From Paraburkholderia agricolaris (GTDB lineage Bacteria; Pseudomonadota; Gammaproteobacteria; Burkholderiales; Burkholderiaceae), in the NCBI RefSeq assembly GCF_009455635.1, contig NZ_QPER01000002.1:3658001-3722000 (forward strand): a stretch of DNA of 64,000 bases, given 5' to 3'. The stretch's first letter is position 1. Each line of letters opens with the position of its first letter. This document shows positions 32,870-41,542 of this stretch, in pieces. Position numbers and translations under genes: made by a program. The notes beneath the pieces are model-generated. The model saw only the letters and a list, made by a program, of their open reading frames with translations, ran no database searches and was not told the origin of the DNA.

Positions 32870-34297
32870 TTATTGCTGAGTGCGCAACCTGGTCACCTGA
32901 TCCACCGTCACTGTGGACTGCGGATTGCCGAACTGTTTGGTCACGTAATTGGTGATAGCCGCCACCTGATCGTCGGTGAGCTCGGTGCCGAACGCGGGCA
33001 TCAGCACATCGGCCTGTTTCGTCGTACGAGTTACACCGTGCAGAATCACCATCGCCAGATTGTTGGCATCGCTCGCGCCGACCGCCGAGTTGTGAATCAA
33101 CGAGGGGTACGCCCCCGGCGCGCTTGCGCCGACGCCCTGACCCGTCCAGTTATGGCACGTCGCGCAATTGGCGATGAATAGCTGCGCGCCGTTCACCGCA
33201 TTGATCGTGGTGCCGCGCAACGCGGTGACGTCGTCAGCGGCGGGATTGCCCCACTGGTCGCGCGGACGGGATTCCCCGCCGTTGATCGGCGGCAGCGAAC
33301 GCAGATACTTGACGATCGAGCCGACGTCCTCTTGCGTCAGGTACTGCGTGCTGTCGGTCACCACTTCGGCCATCGGGCCGGCCGCATTGGCGCGACCCGG
33401 CGCCGCCCCGGTCGACAGATACGCGGCCAGTTCATCATCGCTCCAGTTGCCCACGCCGCTGTTCTTGTCCGGTGTGATGTTGTACGCATGCCAGCCGGCC
33501 TGGACCGCGCCGGAGAAACGCGAACTCGTCTTCAAACCCTGCATGAAATTGCGCGGCGTATGGCACTCCTCGCAATGCGCGAGCCCCTGGACCAGATACG
33601 CGCCGCGATTCCACTCGGGGCTTTGCTTCGGATCGGGAACAAAGCGGCCTTCATCGAAATTGAACAGATTCCAGAACACCATCAGCCAGCGCTGGTTGAA
33701 GGGGAATTTCAGGGTATTGCTCGGCGGCGCGTAGTGGATCGGCGTCAGCGTCTTCAGATATGCGCGAATCGCCATCACGTCCTGATCGGTGACCTTGGTG
33801 TACTCCACGTACGGAAACGCCGGATACAGCCGCTCGCCGCTCTTGCCAATACCTTCGTGCATCGCGCGCAGAAAATCGGCGTCGCTCCATTGGCCGATAC
33901 CGGTGTCCGGATCCGGCGTGATATTCGGTGTCACGATCGTGCCGACCGGCGTGTTGATCGGCAGGCCACCCGCGAACGGGCGTGATTTATCCGCCGTGTG
34001 GCAGGCGACGCAATCGCCGACGCGCGCAAGGTACTCACCGCGCTTCACGAGATCGCTGCCGGCCACCGCCGCTGGCGTACCCGCAGCATTGGACGGTTGC
34101 GAGGCATCGTCCGCGTGAGCCTGCGTGATCGGCAGTTCATCGTTATGCCGCTCGCCAGGCCCATGCGCTTCGTGCCACGCAACGTAAAGCGCGAATAGCG
34201 CAAAAATGGCCGCCAGCGTCGCCAACCGAAAACGGCGACGACGCGTGCTCTGAACAGGCAGATCGGCCGGCTGCACGCGAGAGGTGTTCTTCATCAT
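32870..34297 (-). CDS. Tri-haem cytochrome c subunit of a membrane dehydrogenase
   Basis: 475 residues from ATG 34297, chosen because ACGGAGAG lies about 6 bases upstream. An N-terminal transmembrane segment (FRLATLAAIFALFALYVAW) anchors it. Three haem-c sites follow: CVACH near residue 95, CEECH near 245 and CATCH near 390. It accepts electrons from the flavin subunit and passes them to ubiquinone or a terminal oxidase, as in gluconate, alcohol and FAD-glucose dehydrogenases. It is the last gene of the gamma-alpha-beta operon, 19 bases after the flavin subunit. Confidence 0.92.
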   Translation of the reverse strand: MMKNTSRVQPADLPVQSTRRRRFRLATLAAIFALFALYVAWHEAHGPGERHNDELPITQAHADDASQPSNAAGTPAAVAGSDLVKRGEYLARVGDCVACHTADKSRPFAGGLPINTPVGTIVTPNITPDPDTGIGQWSDADFLRAMHEGIGKSGERLYPAFPYVEYTKVTDQDVMAIRAYLKTLTPIHYAPPSNTLKFPFNQRWLMVFWNLFNFDEGRFVPDPKQSPEWNRGAYLVQGLAHCEECHTPRNFMQGLKTSSRFSGAVQAGWHAYNITPDKNSGVGNWSDDELAAYLSTGAAPGRANAAGPMAEVVTDSTQYLTQEDVGSIVKYLRSLPPINGGESRPRDQWGNPAADDVTALRGTTINAVNGAQLFIANCATCHNWTGQGVGASAPGAYPSLIHNSAVGASDANNLAMVILHGVTRTTKQADVLMPAFGTELTDDQVAAITNYVTKQFGNPQSTVTVDQVTRLRTQQ

Positions 34298-34316
34298 TTT
34301 GGCTCTCCGTTCAGGC

Positions 34317-35918
34317 TCAGATTTCACGCTTGAGCTTGTCCGCCAGTTTCAGCGACAAGGCCGCGATCGTCAGCGTGCAATTCACGGAGGCCGCAGTCGG
34401 CATCACGCCGCTGCTGGCAATGAACAGATTCGAGTGATCGTGCGTGCGGCAATCCACGTCGACGACTGAATCCCCAGGATCGCTGCCCATGATGGTGGTA
34501 CCCATGATGTGATTGTTCGGCGCGAACGTATCGTCGAACGAGACCTCGGCGCCGCCGAACAGCGTGGCGATCTGCGCGTAAAGCTCATGCGTGTTCGCCG
34601 CGCTCTTCTTCACGTAGTCGTTAATCGAGTAGTAGATCTCGGGTTGCGGAATGCCCAGCGCATCCTTGTGATCCGCCGAAGGCACCACGCGGTTCTGCGG
34701 CTCCGCGAGATGTTCGTGAAAGCTGTTGATGTTCAGCGTGCGAGCCGCGCGATCGCGAATCTGGCGGTCGAGCTCGGCGCCCGTCACACCCTTTTTCAGC
34801 AGATCGGCGGTCACACCCATGGTCGGCACACCATTCGACAGGTGCAGCTTCTTCGCCGCGTAATCGGAGCGGAACGCACCGTCGCGGAAGTTGACGATCG
34901 AGGTCATTTCCATCGGCCCGCGCCCTGGCCACAGCGGTTCGTTGGCGAGGAAGGTGACGCCCGTGCCCGGATGATCCATCAGGTTACGGCCCACCTGGTC
35001 GGAGCTGTTGCCGATACCGTGCGGGAATTTGTCGGAGGTCGACATCAGCATCAGCTTCGGCGTTTCGATGCCATTTGCGGCGAGCACGAACAGCTTGCCG
35101 GTCACACGTGTGCTGTTGCCATTCGGGTCCTTGTAGTGGACAGCCGTAATGAGCCCTTTGTTGTCCGCTTCGACGCGGTACACAACTGCCTCGGCAATCA
35201 GCTTCGCGCCTGCCTGTTCAGCCTTCTCGGCATGTACCACACCGTTGTACATCGCCGCGATCGGACAGATCGGCATGCAGTTGTTGTTGCCGCAGCAAGT
35301 GGGCCGCGCATCGTAGGGACGGCTATTGCGCGCGACCGGCTCGGGCACCACCTTGAAGCCCTGCGCGTTGAGCACGTCGCTAAAGTGCTGATCCATGTAC
35401 GACAGCGGCAGTTGCCTCATCGGATAGGGTTGCGAGCGCGGTGAACCGAGATCGATCGTGCTGTCCGGGCCGGAGACACCCAGTTGCACTTCGGCCGCCA
35501 GATACCACGGCTCCAGGGTTTCATACGGATAAGGCCAGTCACGTCCCACGCCATACAGCGTGTGCAATCTGAAGTCCGACGGCAACAGCCTCCAGGCAGC
35601 GGCCGCCCAGTGCCACGTCGTGCCCCCGACCAGCCGCACATACTGTGAGTTGTACGGATAGTCGCCCTTCTGGATCAGGTAATTGTTGGCAGGCGAGTAC
35701 TCGGGATGCGGCGCGTACGGTGTGGAGGGATAGGGGGTTGCGAAGTCGGACTTGGCCGGCGAGTTGCGGAAGTTCTCGACGATCTGCCAGCGCGGAATTC
35801 GCGGCCCGGCTTCGAGCAGAATCACCGATGCACCGGCCAACGCCATCTGATGTGCAACCAGCCCACCTGCCACGCCCGACCCGACTACGACGATGTCGGC
35901 GGAATTTGAGTTTGCCAT
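34317..35918 (-). CDS. GMC-family FAD dehydrogenase catalytic subunit (FAD-glucose dehydrogenase-like)
   Basis: 533 residues. FAD-binding loop IVVVGSGVAGGLVAHQMALA at residues 9-28; GMC signature VRLVGGTTWHWAAAAWRLLP; C-terminal catalytic His region APNNHIMGTTIMG. The cysteine cluster TCCGNNNCMPICP near residue 210 is the iron-sulfur ligand set of Burkholderia cepacia FAD-dependent glucose dehydrogenase alpha subunit, and long stretches match my memory of that protein (PVARNSRPYDARPTCCGNNN). Substrate could be glucose, gluconate or another sugar. It is carried out by the Tat signal of the small subunit. Confidence 0.92.
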   Translation of the reverse strand: MANSNSADIVVVGSGVAGGLVAHQMALAGASVILLEAGPRIPRWQIVENFRNSPAKSDFATPYPSTPYAPHPEYSPANNYLIQKGDYPYNSQYVRLVGGTTWHWAAAAWRLLPSDFRLHTLYGVGRDWPYPYETLEPWYLAAEVQLGVSGPDSTIDLGSPRSQPYPMRQLPLSYMDQHFSDVLNAQGFKVVPEPVARNSRPYDARPTCCGNNNCMPICPIAAMYNGVVHAEKAEQAGAKLIAEAVVYRVEADNKGLITAVHYKDPNGNSTRVTGKLFVLAANGIETPKLMLMSTSDKFPHGIGNSSDQVGRNLMDHPGTGVTFLANEPLWPGRGPMEMTSIVNFRDGAFRSDYAAKKLHLSNGVPTMGVTADLLKKGVTGAELDRQIRDRAARTLNINSFHEHLAEPQNRVVPSADHKDALGIPQPEIYYSINDYVKKSAANTHELYAQIATLFGGAEVSFDDTFAPNNHIMGTTIMGSDPGDSVVDVDCRTHDHSNLFIASSGVMPTAASVNCTLTIAALSLKLADKLKREI

Positions 35919-36042
35919 TGTTGCCCTCTTATCCTGGCTTATCGTTGCTTGCTGATCCCACGTGCCGGCGTTTCGTCGAACGGCTCAGTCAGGCGATCCG
36001 ACGCTACGACAATCAATGCGGCACGCGCGAGAGGAACGTCGT

Positions 36043-36675
36043 TCAGGTGCTGACCGGTTTCTGCGTCCAATAGAACGGCACGTCGCGGCAATAGGACGGA
36101 ATCGTCAGCACGTCCTTGACCGGTTCGAACATCAGCGCTTTTTCATAAGCAACCACGTCCACGTGCGGCATGTCACCCACGAGACCGAGATACCACGCAC
36201 GCATGATCGCGTTGACGGACCTGGCGAGCGCGGGCTGATCGGCCTCCAATGCCTGCGTGACGGTATCGGACGGCACCCCGCCATGGCCTTGCAGCCACGT
36301 ATTGAGCGCGGCGACGTTCTGCGGGAACTGACTGTCGGATTTGGCGAGCGCGTCATAGACTCGCTTGCCGAGCACGGCGTCGAAGCCGGTGTGGCCAGTG
36401 AGACGCTGCGAGAGCGCGAGGAAGGCATCGAGTCCACCGCCGGCGGGCGCATCGGCAAACGCCGGGGCAATCCACGAGAACGAGCGGCCCACGCCGGCAA
36501 ACGCGAGCGCCGCGGCAGCGGCACATGCGCCCAGCACCCATGCCCGGCGCGAGGCCGAAAACGAACGCGAAATCTGAAGCGAAGGCGACTGCGAAGGCGG
36601 TGAAGTTGACGACGGGAACCGGGCCAAATGCGTCACTTCGTGGTGCGCATCTTTGTTCTCGGGAGCATCTGTCAT
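36043..36675 (-). CDS. Small (gamma) subunit of the FAD dehydrogenase
   Basis: 210 residues from ATG 36675 after GGAGT. A twin-arginine signal (SRRAWVLGACAAAAALAFAG, residues about 43-62) lies behind an unusually long 42-residue leader rich in Ser and Pro. The mature part (LDAFLALSQRLTGHTGFDAV, then AWYLGLVGDMPHVDVVAYE) matches the sorbitol/fructose/FAD-glucose dehydrogenase small-subunit family. It chaperones and exports the flavin subunit, which has no signal of its own. First gene of the operon, 124 bases before the flavin subunit. Confidence 0.9.
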   Translation of the reverse strand: MTDAPENKDAHHEVTHLARFPSSTSPPSQSPSLQISRSFSASRRAWVLGACAAAAALAFAGVGRSFSWIAPAFADAPAGGGLDAFLALSQRLTGHTGFDAVLGKRVYDALAKSDSQFPQNVAALNTWLQGHGGVPSDTVTQALEADQPALARSVNAIMRAWYLGLVGDMPHVDVVAYEKALMFEPVKDVLTIPSYCRDVPFYWTQKPVST

Positions 36676-37050
36676 GGGGACTCCAGATGGTGAGTCGATC
36701 GTGAGTCATTCTCAACGGGCAACGCAGCCGTAATGCGGCATGACGCGATAAGCGCCCGCGCGTTACCTCGATTTCTCTACCCCAAAAATCTGGCCTGGCG
36801 CCGCTTAAGCGGTCTTGTGCGACTGCATGATGCCGATGCGACGCGCATTACGTTGTGTTGATGAAAGCCTCGTGACCGGCCTGGGCGCACGGTATGCAAG
36901 GCGACAGGCGTGCCGCCTGCCAATCGCCTTTCAACTAGACCCCGGACGCAGGACCGCTGCAAAAGACTATAGCCTGTGATTCACCGATTCGACAAATGGC
37001 GCTCGAAGCGCGAGTAGAATTCGCGACACAGTCGGCCTTCCCTTGATCAC
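36676..37050. other. 375-base non-coding region with a hairpin
   Basis: Divergent spacer between the dehydrogenase operon and a DUF1345 gene. No gene seen. A hairpin at 36899-36929 has two stem sections, AGGCGA/TCGCCT and CAGGCG/CGCCTG, with a 4-base bulge. It could be a leader structure or a small intergenic repeat unit. No good promoter hexamers were identified. Confidence 0.4.
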
Positions 37051-37716
37051 ATGCTCATAAAATACTATCCGCAGGTTCTTCGCAATCGACCACGCATGCT
37101 GGCCGGCCTCGCCGTCGGCCTCGTGGTCGCGCTGCTGGTGCTCCCCGCACACGCACACCCCATGGTGCGCATTCTGGCCGGCTGGGATGCCGCGGTGTGG
37201 AGCTATCTCGTGCTGATCTGGATACACATGGCCATGGCCGACGAAGGCCGGGTCCGCGAGTTCGCACGGCGCGATGATGAAAACGCCGGTGTGGTGCTGG
37301 TCGTGATCTGCGTCGCGACGATCGCCAGTATTGTTGCGATCGTGCTCGAACTGGCCTCGGCGAAGGGCACGGCCGGCTCCTCGACGCTATGGCACTACCT
37401 GCTGACCGGCCTCACGATGTTCGGTGCATGGTTCCTGATTCCGACCATTTTCACCATGCACTACGCGCGGCTGTACTACGACCCGGATACAACGGAAACC
37501 GCGCTGCTGTTTCCCGACCACAAGCTCCAGCCGAACTATTGGGACTTCCTGTACTTCTCGTTCACCATCGCGGTCGCCTCGCAAACCTCGGATGTCGTGC
37601 TGCGCTCGCGATCGATCCGCCGCGCGGCACTCGCGCAGTCGATCCTGTCGTTCTACTTCAATGTCGCCGTGCTCGGCTTGTGCGTGAACATCGCAGCGGG
37701 CCTGCTCGGTTCCTAG
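37051..37716 (+). CDS. DUF1345 family membrane protein
   Basis: 221 residues with six or so hydrophobic segments ([60 protein letters not shown]). The C-terminal half contains [20 protein letters not shown], the most conserved part of DUF1345, which resembles the pore region of potassium channels in pattern. Function unknown. A perfect inverted repeat follows within a few bases of the stop. Confidence 0.85.
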   Translation: MLIKYYPQVLRNRPRMLAGLAVGLVVALLVLPAHAHPMVRILAGWDAAVWSYLVLIWIHMAMADEGRVREFARRDDENAGVVLVVICVATIASIVAIVLELASAKGTAGSSTLWHYLLTGLTMFGAWFLIPTIFTMHYARLYYDPDTTETALLFPDHKLQPNYWDFLYFSFTIAVASQTSDVVLRSRSIRRAALAQSILSFYFNVAVLGLCVNIAAGLLGS

Positions 37717-38098
37717 CCGTGTAAAACCCGGACGACGCCCGCCCGTTTTACACGCGGGCCGTCCGCGCCTGCGGGCAACTTCGCCCCGGGGGCCCTTCCG
37801 CGCCCCCTCCTGCCGGGCGCGCATCCCCCACCGTTTCGCTTCAGTCCATCCGGTCTAAAAACGCACTGGCACAACGTTTGCTGCGTCTTGCGAATAGTTC
37901 TGGCCGGTCCCGCGCCCTCGATGTCTGGCGTCAAAGCACCTGTTACTGGCCAGCGGCGTGACGATCTTTGCACTACATTGACCAGTACGCGCCCTCGCTT
38001 TGCGCATCGCGCGGTATCCGGCTCTGGAAGCCCAATGAGCGCTGTGATCGCATGTCAATTGCATCCACACCGCAGCAGGACGAATCTGGAAACGACCG
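37717..38098 (+). other. Gap before the glucan cluster with a terminator hairpin
   Basis: 382 bases without a gene. At 37718-37754 CGTGTAAAAC and GTTTTACACG form a perfect 10-bp inverted repeat around 17 bases, two bases after the DUF1345 stop, probably that gene's terminator. The remaining 340 bases upstream of glgE must hold the promoter of the long operon; I see no clear hexamers. Confidence 0.55.
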
Positions 38099-41000
38099 AT
38101 GGAATCCCCAAACGGGTACGCGCCGCGGATTTACTTTTTTCATTCACTTCTCGTCGGGCCGCTCGATGCATGGCCCGCACAGTTCGCTCACGCAGCCGGG
38201 CTGGGCTTCGATCACGCGCTGATTGGCAGCGTCTTCGAGCCGGGGCGGGGCGGACATGGGCAGGTGGTCGGCAACCACAGCCGGCTGCATCCTGTGTTCG
38301 AGACCCAGCAATCTGCCACGGCAGCGATCCGCACGCTGGCACAGGCCGCTCGCCAGAATGGCCTGGCCTTGCTGGTCGATCTGGTGATCGACCGGATGGC
38401 CGCCGATGGCGCGCTGTACGCAGAACATGCCGGCTGGTTCCACCCATTCGAGTCTGAAGAGGCGCGGCTCGATCCGCGCCACGTGCATCACGAGGACAAC
38501 GTCGCGTATGCCAACTTCAACGACGGCGCCAGCCGTGCGGCGCTAGTCGGCTGGTGGACCCAGCAACTGCTGGCGCTCGCCGACGCGGGAGTGAGCGGCT
38601 TTCGCTTCGATTCGCCGCACCGTGTACCGGCCGCCGTCTGGCGGCAACTCGGCGACGCGGTTCGCGCAAAGCACCCTGAAGTGCGCTTCCTCGCCGCGAC
38701 GCCGGGTCTCGCCCGTGGCGATCTGCTCGGCCTCGCAGACGCGGGCTTCGACAGCGTGTTTTCGTCAGTCCGCTGGTGGGACTTCCGCGCCAGCTGGATG
38801 GTGGAAGAACATGCCGCCCTCGCCCGCATCGCCGCCCCGATCGCCTTTCCCGAAGCGCCTTATGACACCCGCCTTGCGGCCGACCTCGGCGAGGCGCACG
38901 ACGCTGTCATCGTTGAGCGGGCTTACCGGCGCGCGCTATTCGCTTCGGCCGCCACCGGCACCGGCTGGATGATGCCGATGGGCTTCGAGTACGGCATCGC
39001 CGAACCGATGTCTCAAACACGCGGCGACGCGGCGCAGTTCGCTCTTGCCAGCCGGTCGAAGCGATTCGATCTCTCCGAGCGGATCAGCCATGCGAACCAG
39101 CTGGTGAGCAAGACGAAAACGTTGCACAGCAACGGCGAATTGCGTCCGCTAAGCGGGCCCGGCGCGCCGGCAGCCGTGTTGCTGCGCGCCGACACAGCCG
39201 ATCTGCGCGACGCCGGCGAAGCAATCCTGATCGCCATCAATCCTGAACTCGGTGCGCCTGTGCGCGTCGATCCCGCGCGCTTCCTGGCGGGCGTACCGGG
39301 CAACTTCACGCGCTTCGTGCCGCTCGACGCGCCCGGACATGCCACGCCCGCCACGTTAACACCATTCACGCTCGCAGCCGGTGCCGTGCGCTTGTTCCGC
39401 GGCGTCGCCGAGCAGCCGATCCGCCTCGCGCCGCCGATCGACAAGGCGACCGGCAAGCGCAGCGGCCACAAGACGGTGCTCGAAGCGATCAACGCGCCGC
39501 GCGTGGCGATCGAGAGCGTGACGCCCGCGGTCGATAACGGACGCTTTCCCGCCAAGCGCACGGTGGGCGAGCGCGCCGAAATCACCGCTGCGATCTTCGC
39601 CGAAGGCCACGACAAGATCGCCGCCGCCGTCATCTGGCGCGCCGCCGACGAAACCGCCTGGCACGAGACCCCAATGCGCCCGGCACAACCGGCGGGTCTC
39701 GATATCTGGAGCGCGCGCATTCCGCTGGAACGCCTCGGCCGCCACGAATTCACGGTCATCGCATGGCGCGACGACTTCGCTTCGCTGGTCGAGCATATCC
39801 AGAAGAAGCTGAAAGCGGGCCAAACCGTTGAGCTCGAACTCGAAGAAGCCGCGCATCTGTTCGCGCTGGTGCTCGCCGAAGTGGAAACGGTAGACGGCGC
39901 CGTGACCGAGCCGCTCGAGCAAATCGTCAAACGCTTCACCAAGGCCGACGCCGCAACGAAGCTCGCCTTGCTGCTCGAGCCGGCCACCGCGCAGGCCATG
40001 AGCGCCGCACGCCACCGGCCGTTTCTGAGCCGCGATCCGATCGTCTACAAGATCGACGCCGAGCGCACTGCCGCGGGTTTCGCCAGCTGGTACGAGATCT
40101 TCCCGCGCTCGATGAGCGACGACGAATCGCGGCACGGCACCTTCGCTGATGTCATCACGAAATTGCCACGCATCCGCGACATGGGTTTCGACGTGCTGTA
40201 CTTCCCGCCGATCCACCCGATCGGCATGGCGAACCGCAAAGGCCGCAACAACACGCTGAACGCGCAGCCGGGGGACGTCGGCAGCCCGTATGCGATCGGC
40301 GCGGCCGAAGGCGGCCATACCGCCGTGCATCCCGAACTCGGCACGCTCGACGACTTCAAGCAGATGCTGGCCGCCGCGCACGCGCACGGCCTCGAAATCG
40401 CACTCGACTTCGCGATCCAGTGCTCGCCGGATCACCCGTGGCTCAGGCAGCATCCGACGTGGTTCGCGTGGCGGCCGGACGGCACGCTGCGTTACGCGGA
40501 AAATCCGCCGAAGAAGTATCAGGACATCGTCAATCCCGACTTCTATGCGCACGACGCCAAACCTGCCTTATGGCTGGCGCTGCGCGACGTATTCCTGTTC
40601 TGGATCGAAGCCGGCGTGCACATTTTCCGGGTGGACAATCCGCACACCAAGCCGCTGCCGTTCTGGGAATGGGTGATCGACGACGTGCGCTCGCGCTATC
40701 CCGACACGATCTTCCTCGCCGAAGCCTTCACGCGGCCACGCATGATGAACCGCCTCGGCAAGATCGGTTTCTCGCAGTCGTACACGTACTTCACGTGGCG
40801 CGAGTCGAAGCGCGATTTCATCGAGTACCTGACCGAACTCACGCAAACCGGCGCGCGCGATTTCTACCGGCCGAATTTCTTCGTCAACACGCCGGACATC
40901 AACCCGCGGCATCTGCAATCGTCGGGGCGTTCGGGCTTTCTGATTCGCGCGGCGCTCGCGTCCACACTCGCCGGTTTATGGGGTGTGTATAGCGGTTTCG

Positions 41001-41542
41001 AATTGTGCGAGGCCGCCGCGCTGCCGAACAGCGAGGAATATCTCGACTCCGAAAAGTATCAGCTGCGTGCATGGGACTGGAACCGGCCAGGCAATATCGT
41101 CGGCGAGATCAGTGCGTTGAACCGGATTCGGCGTGCGAATCCGGCGCTGCAAACGCATCTCGGCCTCACGTTCCTCACCGCGCACAACGACAACATCCTG
41201 TTCTTCGAGAAAGCGACCGAAGCACGCGACAACGTCATCCTGGTGGCAATCAATCTCGACCCGTTCAACGAACAGGGCGCGGATATCGAATTGTCGTGGA
41301 ACACTTTTCAGCGCTGGAATCTGCACGACCATGGCGCGCTGGAAGTGACCGATCAGATGACCGGCGCGCGCTTCGAATGGCACGGCCGCTGGCAACACAT
41401 CCGCCTCGGCTCGGACCAACCGTTTTCGATCTGGCGCATCGCGCCGCTCGGCGGCCTGCCCGCTGAACGCCCCGATGATGCCGACAGCGACTATCACGCA
41501 GACGACGCTGGCAACCCAACCTTTACGGAAGGTGCGACATGA
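38099..41542 (+). CDS. glgE: Maltose-1-phosphate maltosyltransferase with an extra N-terminal barrel
   Basis: 1,147 residues against about 670-700 in characterised GlgE. Residues about 465-1147 are a full GlgE: the DUF3416-type N-domain, then the GH13 barrel with nucleophile D846 in FRVDNPHTKPLPFW and acid E875 in FLAEAFTRPRMM. It adds maltosyl units from maltose-1-phosphate to alpha-1,4-glucan. Residues 1-430 are a second, divergent GlgE-like barrel: FRFDSPHRVPAAVW carries D171, but the acid position 29 residues on (FLAATPG) is A200. That copy should be inactive. The ATG at 38099 has only a weak GGAA site. The stop overlaps treS by 4 bases. Confidence 0.92.
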   Translation: MESPNGYAPRIYFFHSLLVGPLDAWPAQFAHAAGLGFDHALIGSVFEPGRGGHGQVVGNHSRLHPVFETQQSATAAIRTLAQAARQNGLALLVDLVIDRMAADGALYAEHAGWFHPFESEEARLDPRHVHHEDNVAYANFNDGASRAALVGWWTQQLLALADAGVSGFRFDSPHRVPAAVWRQLGDAVRAKHPEVRFLAATPGLARGDLLGLADAGFDSVFSSVRWWDFRASWMVEEHAALARIAAPIAFPEAPYDTRLAADLGEAHDAVIVERAYRRALFASAATGTGWMMPMGFEYGIAEPMSQTRGDAAQFALASRSKRFDLSERISHANQLVSKTKTLHSNGELRPLSGPGAPAAVLLRADTADLRDAGEAILIAINPELGAPVRVDPARFLAGVPGNFTRFVPLDAPGHATPATLTPFTLAAGAVRLFRGVAEQPIRLAPPIDKATGKRSGHKTVLEAINAPRVAIESVTPAVDNGRFPAKRTVGERAEITAAIFAEGHDKIAAAVIWRAADETAWHETPMRPAQPAGLDIWSARIPLERLGRHEFTVIAWRDDFASLVEHIQKKLKAGQTVELELEEAAHLFALVLAEVETVDGAVTEPLEQIVKRFTKADAATKLALLLEPATAQAMSAARHRPFLSRDPIVYKIDAERTAAGFASWYEIFPRSMSDDESRHGTFADVITKLPRIRDMGFDVLYFPPIHPIGMANRKGRNNTLNAQPGDVGSPYAIGAAEGGHTAVHPELGTLDDFKQMLAAAHAHGLEIALDFAIQCSPDHPWLRQHPTWFAWRPDGTLRYAENPPKKYQDIVNPDFYAHDAKPALWLALRDVFLFWIEAGVHIFRVDNPHTKPLPFWEWVIDDVRSRYPDTIFLAEAFTRPRMMNRLGKIGFSQSYTYFTWRESKRDFIEYLTELTQTGARDFYRPNFFVNTPDINPRHLQSSGRSGFLIRAALASTLAGLWGVYSGFELCEAAALPNSEEYLDSEKYQLRAWDWNRPGNIVGEISALNRIRRANPALQTHLGLTFLTAHNDNILFFEKATEARDNVILVAINLDPFNEQGADIELSWNTFQRWNLHDHGALEVTDQMTGARFEWHGRWQHIRLGSDQPFSIWRIAPLGGLPAERPDDADSDYHADDAGNPTFTEGAT

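Noticed and set aside
39356..40552. A 398-codon open frame antisense to glgE
   Set aside because: Reverse-frame artefact of GC-rich coding; no start signals or family features.
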